Part shown: positions 9,336 to 17,965 of the stretch, piece after piece
How the letters are laid out: every line of letters starts with the position of its first letter
Numbering within the stretch: the stretch's first letter is position 1
Assembly: GCA_023439505.1 (NCBI GenBank)
Contig: JAEXNR010000062.1
Coordinates: 457,859 to 521,858 of the forward strand
Origin: Bacillota bacterium
GTDB taxonomy: Bacteria > Bacillota > Clostridia > Lachnospirales > Lachnospiraceae
Length of the DNA stretch: 64,000 nt
Reading direction: 5' to 3'
Notes under the pieces: generated by a model
What the model saw: only the letters and a program-made list of their open reading frames with translations
Database searches by the model: none
Told to the model about the DNA's origin: nothing
Position numbers and translations under genes: made by a program

Positions 9336-10733
9336 ATGGAGATAGAAAGAATATTAGAGAGAATTCCGGAGTACCAGGAATTTTATACGGTGGATGAGCT
9401 GGATGCATTTTGTGCAGCATTGTTGGAACAGTATCCGTCAGCGATGAGATTGGAAACCATAGGGGTTTCCAGAAAAGGACATAGAATTAATTGTATGATT
9501 ATGGGGGAGGGCACAAAGAACAGCATCTGTTTTGCCTGCCCTCACCCGAACGAACCCATTGGAGCGATGACAGTCATTACCCTTGCAAAGCTCTTTATGG
9601 AGGATAGAACCCTTCTGGCAGAGACAGGGTATACCTGGTATCTGATTCCCTGCATTGACCCGGATGGCACCAGACTCAATGAAGGCTGGTTTAAGGGACC
9701 CTTTGACCTGGAACACTATGCGCGGGACTTCTACCGCCCTGCCGGCTTTTTGCAGGTGGAGTGGACATTTCCCATTGATTATAAAGGATGGAACTTTGAT
9801 CAGCCAATTCCGGAGACCCTCGGGTTGATGCAATTAATTGAGAAAACCGAACCGGAATTTGTTTTCTCCTTACATAATGCGGCCTTTGGTGGTGCTTACT
9901 GGTATGTGACAAAGGATATTCCTGAATTAAATCATCGATTTGAAGAGGCGGCCATGAGACAGGGCGTACCCCTTCATCTTGGGGAAACAGAATCTCCTTA
10001 TATCAAAAAATATTCCAAATCCGTACACAGCATGATCAGCATGAAAGCGTATATCGATGATATGGAAGAGACGTTTGGTGTGATTCAAAAGCCATCCATC
10101 CTCTGCGGCACCTGCAGCGCAGACTATATCAACACCATCTGCGACTGTTATACCATGATGGCGGAACTTCCCTATTTCTATACAGATCAGATAGAGGATG
10201 AGACACCGGTCAATAACACCAGGCGGGAAATCATCACAGAACATCTAAAATATCAAAAGGAGCATTATGCGTTTTTAAAAAAAGTATGGGATCAGGGGAG
10301 AAAGTATTTTACATCAGACAATCCCTTCCCGCTGCTGGTAGATGAAGCAATTGACGTGATTCCTTCAATTCAGGAGTCCACATTAACCTTGTTGAAATCA
10401 AAGGAGTATGACAAGATGGCGACCACGGCGCAAAGGTTTGATAATCTGTATCTTCGCCGTTATTTTGAATGCCTCAATCTGGCGCTTATGATGCGTTCCT
10501 GTGCCTATGAACTCCAGAATCCCGACTTAGGGTGCTCCGGAGAGGGTAGGGATTCCAGCGTACAAGCGGTTACCGTCCTAACCCGGATGATGGCAGAGGT
10601 GGAAGCTGAATTAAAGAAATGGTGTGACTATCTGGAAGAGCATATATCCTATACGGTGATACCAATCAGGAAACTGGTTCGTATTCAAGTGGAATCGGCG
10701 TTACTGGTATGCGATTATCACCGGGATCTTTAG
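9336..10733 (+). CDS. M14 family zinc carboxypeptidase
   Basis: 465 residues if started at ATG 9336, which is 8 bases from GGGGGG; ATG 9330 is nearly on top of that RBS. Motifs of the M14 fold: CPHPNEPIGA (zinc His and Glu, about residue 70), LIPCIDPDGTRLNEGW, and SLHNAAFGGAYWYV (third zinc ligand His, with the following aromatic segment). No signal peptide, so cytoplasmic, unlike many secreted M14 enzymes. A C-terminal helical region of about 170 residues is not recognised. In this locus it probably trims imported peptides. Confidence 0.85.
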   Translation: MEIERILERIPEYQEFYTVDELDAFCAALLEQYPSAMRLETIGVSRKGHRINCMIMGEGTKNSICFACPHPNEPIGAMTVITLAKLFMEDRTLLAETGYTWYLIPCIDPDGTRLNEGWFKGPFDLEHYARDFYRPAGFLQVEWTFPIDYKGWNFDQPIPETLGLMQLIEKTEPEFVFSLHNAAFGGAYWYVTKDIPELNHRFEEAAMRQGVPLHLGETESPYIKKYSKSVHSMISMKAYIDDMEETFGVIQKPSILCGTCSADYINTICDCYTMMAELPYFYTDQIEDETPVNNTRREIITEHLKYQKEHYAFLKKVWDQGRKYFTSDNPFPLLVDEAIDVIPSIQESTLTLLKSKEYDKMATTAQRFDNLYLRRYFECLNLALMMRSCAYELQNPDLGCSGEGRDSSVQAVTVLTRMMAEVEAELKKWCDYLEEHISYTVIPIRKLVRIQVESALLVCDYHRDL

Positions 10734-10862
10734 AGCGGATGGGAACCATTATATTATGAAATTTTAGATTGCATCCTGTCAGATTTTAAGCTATGATGAA
10801 GATAAGAAAGTCATAATTTCATTTAAACGATAAGAATAAGGGGCAAAGGATGTTGATAGAAA

Positions 10863-11276
10863 ATGATAGAATGGGCAATGGTTTATTCTGTGAATCATCC
10901 GGAAATTGACGAACAGCATAAGGTTTTAATCGGGATGCTTAACGAGATGGATGCTATAATAACGAAGGAAGAGTTTAATTATACCAATTTAATTCATACC
11001 ATGGAATGTCTGGAGGAATATGTTAAGACACATTTTTCCTTTGAAGAAAATCTGATGCTTTGGCAGTCTTATCCTGATATTATGGTACATACCAAAGCAC
11101 ATAATATATTCCGTGATAAACTGCAGAATACGTATGTGCTTGACATTGAGAAGCCAATTAATTTTTATAACGAAATGTCCCAATATTTGACGGACTGGCT
11201 GATGAATCATATTATGAATATGGATCGGCATTTGGGAAATTATTTGAAGGAGAAGGACAGTGAAGATGGCCGTTAA
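10863..11276 (+). CDS. Bacteriohemerythrin
   Basis: 137 residues. The di-iron ligand pattern is complete: HPEIDEQH near the N-terminus, HFSFEEN (HxxxE) in helix 2, a following HTKAH (HxxxH), and NHIMNMD (HxxxxD) near the end. Such proteins bind O2 reversibly and are common in anaerobes and microaerophiles, as oxygen sensors or scavengers. It stands alone between the peptidase gene and the convergent tetR-type gene. An AAAGGA 12 bases upstream is a rather distant RBS. Confidence 0.92.
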   Translation: MIEWAMVYSVNHPEIDEQHKVLIGMLNEMDAIITKEEFNYTNLIHTMECLEEYVKTHFSFEENLMLWQSYPDIMVHTKAHNIFRDKLQNTYVLDIEKPINFYNEMSQYLTDWLMNHIMNMDRHLGNYLKEKDSEDGR

Positions 11277-11283
11277 GAACCAC

Positions 11284-11868
11284 CTATCGAATGACCTTGA
11301 TGCCATATAAAATCATTTCCTGTGCCAGCGTAGCGATCTGTTGGGGCGGTTCGATCAATCCTTTATTCAGCCAGCTTTCAAATAAACCAATACAACCGGA
11401 GAGAATAAAGCTGTAGAAGTATTCAAAATTATCTACTTTACTGTAACCAAACAATTCCTTCCAGACACTGATACACTTATCCCGGACAATATCTTTTATT
11501 TTATTAACAAATGCGATGTCACCATTGCTGCTGAGAAGTACGGCACACATGGTGGCATTTTCTTTGAGAAAAATGAAAATATCTGTCAGTAGAGGAAGCG
11601 GCAGGCCATTGGTATTAAGTGTGGAGTGGCGGGACATAACCCGGGTAAAATCATGGAGCATTTCAGTTTCTATCTGTTCTATCATATCAAAAACATCCTT
11701 ATAGTGCAGATAAAAAGTTCCCCGGTTAATATCAACCAGTTCAGTCAATTCCTTCACTGAAATATCTTTCAGGCTCTTTTCCAGCATTAATGTTGTTAAT
11801 CCGTCTCTTAATGCCTTTTTGGTTTTTCTGATTCTCCGATCCGTTGATACCCCTTGCTTTTGATTCAT
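11284..11868 (-). CDS. TetR family regulator of the MMPL exporter
   Basis: 194 residues. The start chosen is the ATG complementary to 11866-11868, seven to nine bases after GAGAGGAG; a longer in-frame ATG at 11910 has no RBS. The N-terminal DNA-binding domain reads RRIRKTKKALRDGLTTLMLEKSLKDISVKELTELVDINRGTFYLHY (positions about 10-55), a standard TetR helix-turn-helix; the C-terminal part resembles the TetR_C domains of DhaS/YfiR-like proteins. It is divergent from the MMPL gene, and repeated TTGATTA palindromes lie in between, so it probably represses that exporter and perhaps itself. Confidence 0.9.
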   Translation of the reverse strand: MNQKQGVSTDRRIRKTKKALRDGLTTLMLEKSLKDISVKELTELVDINRGTFYLHYKDVFDMIEQIETEMLHDFTRVMSRHSTLNTNGLPLPLLTDIFIFLKENATMCAVLLSSNGDIAFVNKIKDIVRDKCISVWKELFGYSKVDNFEYFYSFILSGCIGLFESWLNKGLIEPPQQIATLAQEMILYGIKVIR

Positions 11869-11900
11869 CCTGACGCTCCTCTCAATACTTGATAATTCTG

Positions 11901-11941
11901 AATTAATCAACAGCTTTTACGAACTATGTTGATTAATTAAC
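11901..11941. promoter_or_regulatory. Candidate operator near the tetR-type gene
   Basis: AATTAATCAAC at 11901-11911 and GTTGATTAATT at 11928-11938 form an 11-bp perfect inverted repeat with a 16-bp spacer; the right arm is part of a smaller imperfect palindrome GTTGATTAATTAAC (11928-11941). The core TTGATTA is shared with the sites on the MMPL promoter, which supports binding by the same protein. Confidence 0.6.
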
Positions 11942-11985
11942 CGCAGATGCAAGTAATGTTTAATAATCAGCGATTTATGACTACA

Positions 11986-12042
11986 TTGATTATTGTCATT
12001 TTCTGATGCTTTTATTATAATCGAAATGAAATCAATAATCAA
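11986..12042 (+). promoter_or_regulatory. Promoter of the MMPL operon with flanking inverted-repeat operators
   Basis: The -35 box TTGTCA (11993-11998) and -10 box TATAAT (12016-12021) are 17 bp apart. The sequence TTGATTATTG (11986-11995) overlaps the -35 box, and its exact inverse CAATAATCAA lies at 12033-12042, just inside the transcript. Two half-sites bracketing the promoter are a classic arrangement for TetR-type repression. Confidence 0.8.
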
Positions 12043-12091
12043 CAACATGTTTATTAGAAGACTTGTCTATCAACAGAAAGGAAGGAAGCGG

Positions 12092-14164
12092 ATGAGCTTG
12101 AAAGAAAAATTCTTTCGCGGAATCATTCACCATAAGATCCTTGTGATCATCCTCTTTGCAGCAGCTATTATTTTCTTTGGCTTTTGCAAACAATTTGTGG
12201 GAGTGAATTATGATATGAACGATTATCTCCCGGACGGTACCTTTTCAACAGTATCCCTGGAAGTTATGGGAAAGGAATTCAAAACGGAAATCCCCAATGC
12301 CAGGGTAATGGTTTATCACGTTACAATCCCTCAGGCCTTGGATATGAAAGAAAAATTAATGGAAATTGATGGCGTAACAGAAGTAACATGGCTGGATGAT
12401 GCGGTGGATCTAACCATTCCCCTTGAAACAATGGATCGTGGTGTGGTGGAAAATTATTATAAGAACGATACGGCTCTTTTTAGCGTAACCATTGAAGAAG
12501 ATAAAAGAATCCAGGCGGTGACAGCAATCAGAGCACTCATCGGCAAGGACAATGCAATGACCGGTGCAGCAGTCAATGCAGTAACAGCAACCCAGTCCAC
12601 GACAAAGGAAATTATGAGAATTACTGCTATAGCAATTCCATTTACTTTGCTGGTACTGATTTTTACCACTACATCCTGGTTTGAACCTATTTTATTTTTG
12701 GGTTCCATTGGGATCGCCATTTTAATAAATGCCGGCTCCAATATAATATTTGGTGAGATATCTTTCGTCACCAATGCAGCAGGAAGTATCCTTCAGCTGG
12801 CAGTATCTCTGGATTATTCCGTATTCCTTCTCCATAGATTCAGTGAGATCAGAGATCAGGGAGTCCAACCGAAAGAGGCCATGATCCAGGCCTTATGTAA
12901 ATCATCAGGATCCATTCTCTCCAGTGGTTTGACTACGGTAATCGGATTTCTTGCACTGATAATCATGAAGTTTAAGATTGGTCCTGATATGGGATTTGCA
13001 TTGGCAAAAGGAGTAGCGTTCAGCCTGATTACAGTATTTATATTAACTCCGGTTCTTACCCTCTATTGCTATCAATGGATTGATCGTACCAGACACATGC
13101 CTCTTCTGCCAAAGTTCGACCGGTTTGGGAACTTTGTGAGTAAAATTACAGTAGGTATGGCAGTCATCTTGATCCTGCTTGTGGTACCTTCCTATCTGGG
13201 ATCAATTCATAATGAATTTTATTACGGCAACTCTTACATCTTTGGCGAGAAAACAACGCTTGGCAAAGATACGAAGAAGATTGAAGAGGAATTCGGTAAG
13301 TCAAATACGTATGTACTTCTTGTCCCGAAGGGGGATACCGGGAAAGAAAGCGCATTATCTGCTTCTTTACAGAAGATACCCGGAGTAAGCTCTATTATTT
13401 CCTATGTGGATCATGTGGGGGCCGAAATTCCGGCGGATTTTCTGGATCAGGAAACCGTATCAAAGCTGATTGGTGATCATTACAGCAGAATGATCATAAC
13501 AGCCAAAACAGATTATGAAGGGGAAGAAGCCTTTCAGGCCGTAGAGAATCTGCGGGCGACGGCTGGCCAATATTACGGAGATACTTATTATCTGGCAGGT
13601 GAAACAGCAAGTACTTATGATTTAATGAAGACGATAAAAAGCGATAATATATTTGTAAATGCCATCGCTGTTGGAGCAATCTTCCTGATTCTGATCTTAT
13701 TTATGAAATCGGTATCCTTGGCATTCCTCCTGGTTCTGGCGATTGAGACCGCAGTATGGCTTAATTTTTCCCTGTCCTATTATGTCGGCACACCGTTGTT
13801 TTACATCGGTTATCTGATCATCAGCTCGGTGCAGCTTGGGGCAACTGTGGATTATGCCATTTTACTCACGGATCGATACAAGGAATTCCGAGGGGAATAT
13901 TACAAGATGGACGCAGTGAAAAAAACCATATCTTCCGTTACCGTATCCATTCTGACATCGGCTACCGCTATGACGGCTATGGGATTTTTGCTTGGTAACA
14001 TGACGAGTCATGGTGTGCTGCAGCAACTGGGATTTCTGCTGGGAAAAGGGACCCTGTGTTCTTTGGGAATTGTATTGTTTGTACTGCCCGGTCTGCTCTG
14101 TGTCTTTGATCCCCTGATTCAGAAGACGACCAGAGGGACGTCCTTTGTTACGAAGAAACAATAG
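12092..14164 (+). CDS. MMPL/RND family exporter
   Basis: 690 residues from ATG 12092 (RBS AAGGAAGG); the frame is open further upstream but that region contains the promoter and operators. Two repeats of one helix, a large extracellular domain and five helices are visible: a first helix near residue 15-35, then the helix block near 190-350, and a second half with the same order. VGVNYDMNDYLPDG, GSILQLAVSLDYSVFLLHRF and SSVQLGATVDYAILLTDRY match MMPL proteins (the last two contain the conserved Asp of helix 4 and 10 used in proton relay). Likely exports lipids, hydrophobic compounds or a drug, with the secreted protein encoded next. Confidence 0.92.
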   Translation: MSLKEKFFRGIIHHKILVIILFAAAIIFFGFCKQFVGVNYDMNDYLPDGTFSTVSLEVMGKEFKTEIPNARVMVYHVTIPQALDMKEKLMEIDGVTEVTWLDDAVDLTIPLETMDRGVVENYYKNDTALFSVTIEEDKRIQAVTAIRALIGKDNAMTGAAVNAVTATQSTTKEIMRITAIAIPFTLLVLIFTTTSWFEPILFLGSIGIAILINAGSNIIFGEISFVTNAAGSILQLAVSLDYSVFLLHRFSEIRDQGVQPKEAMIQALCKSSGSILSSGLTTVIGFLALIIMKFKIGPDMGFALAKGVAFSLITVFILTPVLTLYCYQWIDRTRHMPLLPKFDRFGNFVSKITVGMAVILILLVVPSYLGSIHNEFYYGNSYIFGEKTTLGKDTKKIEEEFGKSNTYVLLVPKGDTGKESALSASLQKIPGVSSIISYVDHVGAEIPADFLDQETVSKLIGDHYSRMIITAKTDYEGEEAFQAVENLRATAGQYYGDTYYLAGETASTYDLMKTIKSDNIFVNAIAVGAIFLILILFMKSVSLAFLLVLAIETAVWLNFSLSYYVGTPLFYIGYLIISSVQLGATVDYAILLTDRYKEFRGEYYKMDAVKKTISSVTVSILTSATAMTAMGFLLGNMTSHGVLQQLGFLLGKGTLCSLGIVLFVLPGLLCVFDPLIQKTTRGTSFVTKKQ

Positions 14165-14186
14165 AAGGCAGAAGAGCGTAATTGTA

Positions 14187-14259
14187 TGCCTGACAGGCAC
14201 TAAATCATAGAATAACATGAGGCTTGAGCCTGTGATACCCTCAGACAAAACGGAGGGTA
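14187..14259 (+). other. Two small hairpins between the exporter and its partner gene
   Basis: TGCCTG-A-CAGGCA at 14187-14199, and TACCCTC (14236-14242) pairing with GAGGGTA (14253-14259) around a 10-nt loop. Neither is followed by a T-run. They sit in a 129-bp intercistronic gap and may set the relative expression of the two proteins. Confidence 0.5.
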
Positions 14260-14293
14260 GGATGGAATGGATATGACGGTTAGTGAAAGGTGA

Positions 14294-16258
14294 ATGGTAA
14301 ATAATATGATAAGAAAGATGAAACAAATAACATCCTTACTGATGATAGGAATTTTATTTAGCTCAGTTAATTTACAATCTGTCCGGGCAATGGAGCCTTC
14401 CAGCGCAAAGGAAGAAATCATCTATGCGAATCTGGATGGGGGCGGACAGCTGCAGGGCACCTATGTGGTAAATAAGTTTACTGATAAAAACATCGTTGAT
14501 TATGGTGATTACAGTCAGGTGAAGAATTTGACCACGACGGATGAACTCAATGTTCAGGATGGCATGGTAACTGCAAACAGTTCCTCAGACCAGTTGTATT
14601 ATGAAGGTATCCTTCCTGATGCCCAGCTTCCATGGAAGTTTCAAATCCGGTATCAGCTGGATGAGACAGTCTGCTTGGCTGATGAAATTGCAGGTAAGAG
14701 CGGTAATCTTGCAATTAAAATAAATATCACGAAGAATGAGAATGCCAAAGAGGGCTTTTTCGATCAATATGCACTTCAAAGCATTATAAAGCTTGATACC
14801 AATCATTGCAGGAACATCGTAGCTCCGGGTGCAACCCGGGCGAATGTGGGAGACTTGTGCCAGCTGACCTATACCATATTACCCGGCAGGGAAAAGGAGA
14901 TTGTGATTCGTACGGATGTAACTGATTTTGAGATGGAAGGAATACAAATCAACGGGATCAGACTAAATCTTGGAATTGACAGCAATGACATTGACTCCGG
15001 GATGTTAGACACGAAAGTGGAAGAACTGCAGGAAGGCGTACATGAGCTTGATAAGGGGGCTAATGATCTGAAAGACGGTGCCGCAGGCTTAACGGAGGGC
15101 GCAAAAAAACTGTCGGACGGTGCAGCAGCCATTCAGGATGCATTAATTACGCTTAACAGTAAATCGGTGAGCCTGACAAGTGGTTCGGATAAGATAAGAG
15201 AAGCATTGCTACAGATTCAGTCCTCCCTGCAGGATGTGAAGATGTCAGCTGGCATGCTGGATCAATTAAGTGCCTCATCCTTAAAGATAAAAGAGGGGAT
15301 AACGCATCTGGTGGATGGATTAAAGACAATGGAGGGCTCCATCGATACGTATCGTGCAAGGCTTTCTGATGCGGGCATTCCTGATGCCAACGGGTTTGCT
15401 GATCAGCACAAAGCGGCAATCGCAGCCCTGGGAATTACAGATACGCAAAGAACACTATATCAGGCTTATCTATCCGGCGGTGACAGCAATGTTGCCGTGA
15501 AACTGGCAGATCTTGTGAAAAGCGGGGATCCTATGGCAAAGCAGCTTTATGAGAAGGCAGCCAAAGGGGATTCCCTGGCATTAAAAGATTATATCATGGA
15601 TGCGGGAAAACAAATCAACATTGAGACGTTATTGAAGGCAGATATTGGCTATATTCAGGGGAGTGATCAACTAATCAGGGGAGTGGAGCAGACGCTGAAC
15701 GAGGGGCCGAAAACGTTAATGAGCGGAACTCTAACCTTGCAGGATAATTATGCGGTATTTGATAACAGCATTCAAAGTATGCTGACTTCACTTGGTGACC
15801 TATCCGTTTCTATGACCAGATTAAAAACCGGTATCAGGGAATTGAATGATCGTTATGCTTCCCTGGATCAGGGACTGGAGGAATATTGTGCAGCGGTTAA
15901 CAGTATCACAAAGGGATATGATAAAATCTATGAAGGTGCTGATCAATTGGCAAACACAACTTCCGATTTGTTTCATGGAACCGTGTCCTTGACGGACGGT
16001 ACACAGGAATTTGTCAGTAAAACATCTGGCATGAAGGAGGAGTTAAATCAGGAAATCGACCGAATGCTGGGTGATTTCAGCAATTCTGATGACAAGGTGG
16101 CATCTTTTGTATCCGATAAAAATACCAAGGTAGCGTCAGTTCAATTCGCATTTAAGACAACTGCCATTGAAAAGAAAGAGATTACAGTCATAGATCAGAC
16201 ACAGGAGAAGCCATTAAATCTGTGGCAGAAATTTTTGAGAATATTTGGTCTTTATTAA
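14294..16258 (+). CDS. Secreted coiled-coil repeat protein, MMPL partner (YhgE/Pip-like repeats)
   Basis: 654 residues. An N-terminal signal peptide ends near SVRA-ME (about residue 32), and no other membrane segment is obvious. The middle (about residues 240-290) is built of hydrophilic repeats of the type LxxGAxxLxDGA (LDKGANDLKDGAAGLTEGAKKLSDGA), the same repeat seen in YhgE/Pip phage-infection proteins and in proteins encoded beside MMPL exporters; similar repeats recur near residue 545-580 (LASLDQGLEEY, IYEGADQLAN). Likely an extracytoplasmic helical adaptor for the exporter. Function unproven; the pairing is inferred from position and family habit. Confidence 0.75.
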   Translation: MVNNMIRKMKQITSLLMIGILFSSVNLQSVRAMEPSSAKEEIIYANLDGGGQLQGTYVVNKFTDKNIVDYGDYSQVKNLTTTDELNVQDGMVTANSSSDQLYYEGILPDAQLPWKFQIRYQLDETVCLADEIAGKSGNLAIKINITKNENAKEGFFDQYALQSIIKLDTNHCRNIVAPGATRANVGDLCQLTYTILPGREKEIVIRTDVTDFEMEGIQINGIRLNLGIDSNDIDSGMLDTKVEELQEGVHELDKGANDLKDGAAGLTEGAKKLSDGAAAIQDALITLNSKSVSLTSGSDKIREALLQIQSSLQDVKMSAGMLDQLSASSLKIKEGITHLVDGLKTMEGSIDTYRARLSDAGIPDANGFADQHKAAIAALGITDTQRTLYQAYLSGGDSNVAVKLADLVKSGDPMAKQLYEKAAKGDSLALKDYIMDAGKQINIETLLKADIGYIQGSDQLIRGVEQTLNEGPKTLMSGTLTLQDNYAVFDNSIQSMLTSLGDLSVSMTRLKTGIRELNDRYASLDQGLEEYCAAVNSITKGYDKIYEGADQLANTTSDLFHGTVSLTDGTQEFVSKTSGMKEELNQEIDRMLGDFSNSDDKVASFVSDKNTKVASVQFAFKTTAIEKKEITVIDQTQEKPLNLWQKFLRIFGLY

Positions 16259-16283
16259 AGATCAGGCAGATAAATGAGACAGG

Positions 16284-16326
16284 AGCCGGGAAGTGATTGC
16301 AAGAAACTTCTTTGGCTTCTTTTTTT
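16284..16326 (+). terminator. Terminator after the exporter operon
   Basis: AGCC (16284-16287) and GAAGT (16290-16294) pair with ACTTC (16306-16310) and GGCT (16314-16317), with an interior loop, followed by TCTTTTTTTG. It closes the MMPL operon. Confidence 0.75.
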
Positions 16327-16377
16327 GTTATTATTTGGTATAACTATGAAAAAAATGAATTCTTTTAGAAAAATATG

Positions 16378-16405
16378 TTGTATAAATACGAAAGGAATAT
16401 ATAAT
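16378..16405 (+). promoter_or_regulatory. Probable promoter of the SBP-GGDEF-EAL operon
   Basis: TTGTAT (16378-16383), 16-bp spacer, TATAAT (16400-16405), about 120 bases before the binding-protein ATG. An ATCATA-T-TATGAT palindrome follows at 16439-16451 in the presumed leader. Confidence 0.6.
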
Positions 16406-16524
16406 TAAATTAGAACTAAAATAGAAGCGATTATTACTATCATATTATGATGACACCAGGGAAATCAAATAACTTAGAGATGAAAGTTATCCATGAATTG
16501 CCGAAGGTTAAGATGGAGGATTGA

Positions 16525-17946
16525 ATGAAAAAGAGCAGAGGAATGATTGGTATTCTTATTCTGATTGCTGTGGGAATGGTATGTATTTCCTGTACACATA
16601 AGAAAGGACCACTGGATCCGGAGAATCCCGTTACCATTTCCATATGGCATTATTATAACGGAACCGTAAAGAATCAATTTGATTCTTTGGTGACAAAATT
16701 TAACGAAACAGTAGGTATGGAACAAGGGGTCCTTGTTGATGCCCAGAGTTACGGTGATGTCAATGAACTTGCAGATGCAGTCTACCGAGCGGCTGATAAA
16801 AGCATTGGTGCGCAACCGATGCCGGATATCTTCGCAGCCTATCCTGACAATGCATTCCGTGTAAATAAGATAATCGATCTCGTAAATCTGGAAGCGTATT
16901 TTACGAAGGAGGAATTGAGTTTAATCCGGCAGGATTTTCTGGAAGAGGGGCGTTTTGGAACGGACAATGCGTTAATGATTCTCCCCATTGCCAAATCTTC
17001 GGAAAATCTCTATCTAAACAGAACCTATTGGGATAAATTCGCAAAAGAGACAGGAGCCAGCCTCGATGATCTCTCAACCTGGGAAGGATTGATTGATACA
17101 GCCAGGCAATATTATGAGCATACGGGAAAAGCATTCTTTTGTATTGATTCCAATGCCAATTTTATGCTGTTAGCCAGCAAGCAGCTGGGAGAAGAGTTAT
17201 ATACATATCAGGGAAATAATGCATCTATGAATTTAGGAGAAGAAGCTGCGTTTAAAATCTGGAATACCTTCTATGTGCCCTACATCAATGGCTATTTCGC
17301 TAAGTCCGGGCGTTTTAGCTCAGATGATGCGAAAACAGGAAAAATTATTGCATATGCAGGATCAACAGCAGGAGCATCTTACTTTCCCACAGAGATCACG
17401 GACGGTGATACTGTGGTGCCTGTGGAAGTGAATACCCTTCCCTATCCCTATTTTGAAGGAGGAGAACCCTACGCAATTGCCCAGGGGGCAGGTATGTGTA
17501 TCGTGCCCAGTGATAAAGCACACGAATTTGGAGCAGCACTGTTTCTAAAATGGTTTACAGAGGAAGCCCAAAATATTAAGTTTGCTGTTTCAACAGCGTA
17601 TTTTCCGGTGAAATCATCCGCATTAAAGGAAGAGGTTCTGTTAAAGGAGCTAAGTAAAACAGAGGTATCCAACGAGGCCATTAAAAAGTCTATCAGTACC
17701 ACACTGAAGATGTTTGAAACCCACAAACTCTACGGAAACCGGCCCTTTGAAGGAAGTTATGATATGCGCAAACTTCTGGAGAATCATCTCTTTCAGAAGG
17801 TGAATGAGGATAGTCTTATATTGGAGACGAGAGTTGCCCGGGGAGAAGATCGGGCAACGGTGATACAAGAGCTCAGTTCCAACAACAATTTTCAATCATG
17901 GTATCAACAATTTATAACAGACGCGGAACTACTATTATCAAAATAA
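16525..17946 (+). CDS. Extracellular solute-binding lipoprotein linked to c-di-GMP genes
   Basis: 473 residues. Lipoprotein signal peptide with lipobox VCISC (Cys about residue 23). The mature sequence has the family-1 (maltose-type) pattern: VTISIWHYYNG at the first strand, then NLYLNRTYWDKFAKETG, and a late ALFLKWFTEEAQN. No permease or ATPase follows; instead a membrane GGDEF protein begins 20 bases later, so this protein is probably a ligand receptor that feeds a signalling protein rather than an importer. Ligand unknown; a carbohydrate-like solute is a guess from the family. Confidence 0.85.
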   Translation: MKKSRGMIGILILIAVGMVCISCTHKKGPLDPENPVTISIWHYYNGTVKNQFDSLVTKFNETVGMEQGVLVDAQSYGDVNELADAVYRAADKSIGAQPMPDIFAAYPDNAFRVNKIIDLVNLEAYFTKEELSLIRQDFLEEGRFGTDNALMILPIAKSSENLYLNRTYWDKFAKETGASLDDLSTWEGLIDTARQYYEHTGKAFFCIDSNANFMLLASKQLGEELYTYQGNNASMNLGEEAAFKIWNTFYVPYINGYFAKSGRFSSDDAKTGKIIAYAGSTAGASYFPTEITDGDTVVPVEVNTLPYPYFEGGEPYAIAQGAGMCIVPSDKAHEFGAALFLKWFTEEAQNIKFAVSTAYFPVKSSALKEEVLLKELSKTEVSNEAIKKSISTTLKMFETHKLYGNRPFEGSYDMRKLLENHLFQKVNEDSLILETRVARGEDRATVIQELSSNNNFQSWYQQFITDAELLLSK

Positions 17947-17965
17947 CAGGAAGGCTGATTATTGC

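Noticed and set aside
9438..9833. 131-codon minus-strand frame within the M14 gene
   Set aside because: Antisense shadow of a conserved gene with no family features.
11993..12091. Longer N-terminus of the MMPL protein
   Set aside because: The frame is open, but this stretch contains the promoter and operators; the RBS supports ATG 12092.
13862..14326. 154-codon reading frame on the minus strand inside the MMPL gene end
   Set aside because: It is antisense to a well-conserved membrane domain, has low-complexity unlikely composition and no RBS.
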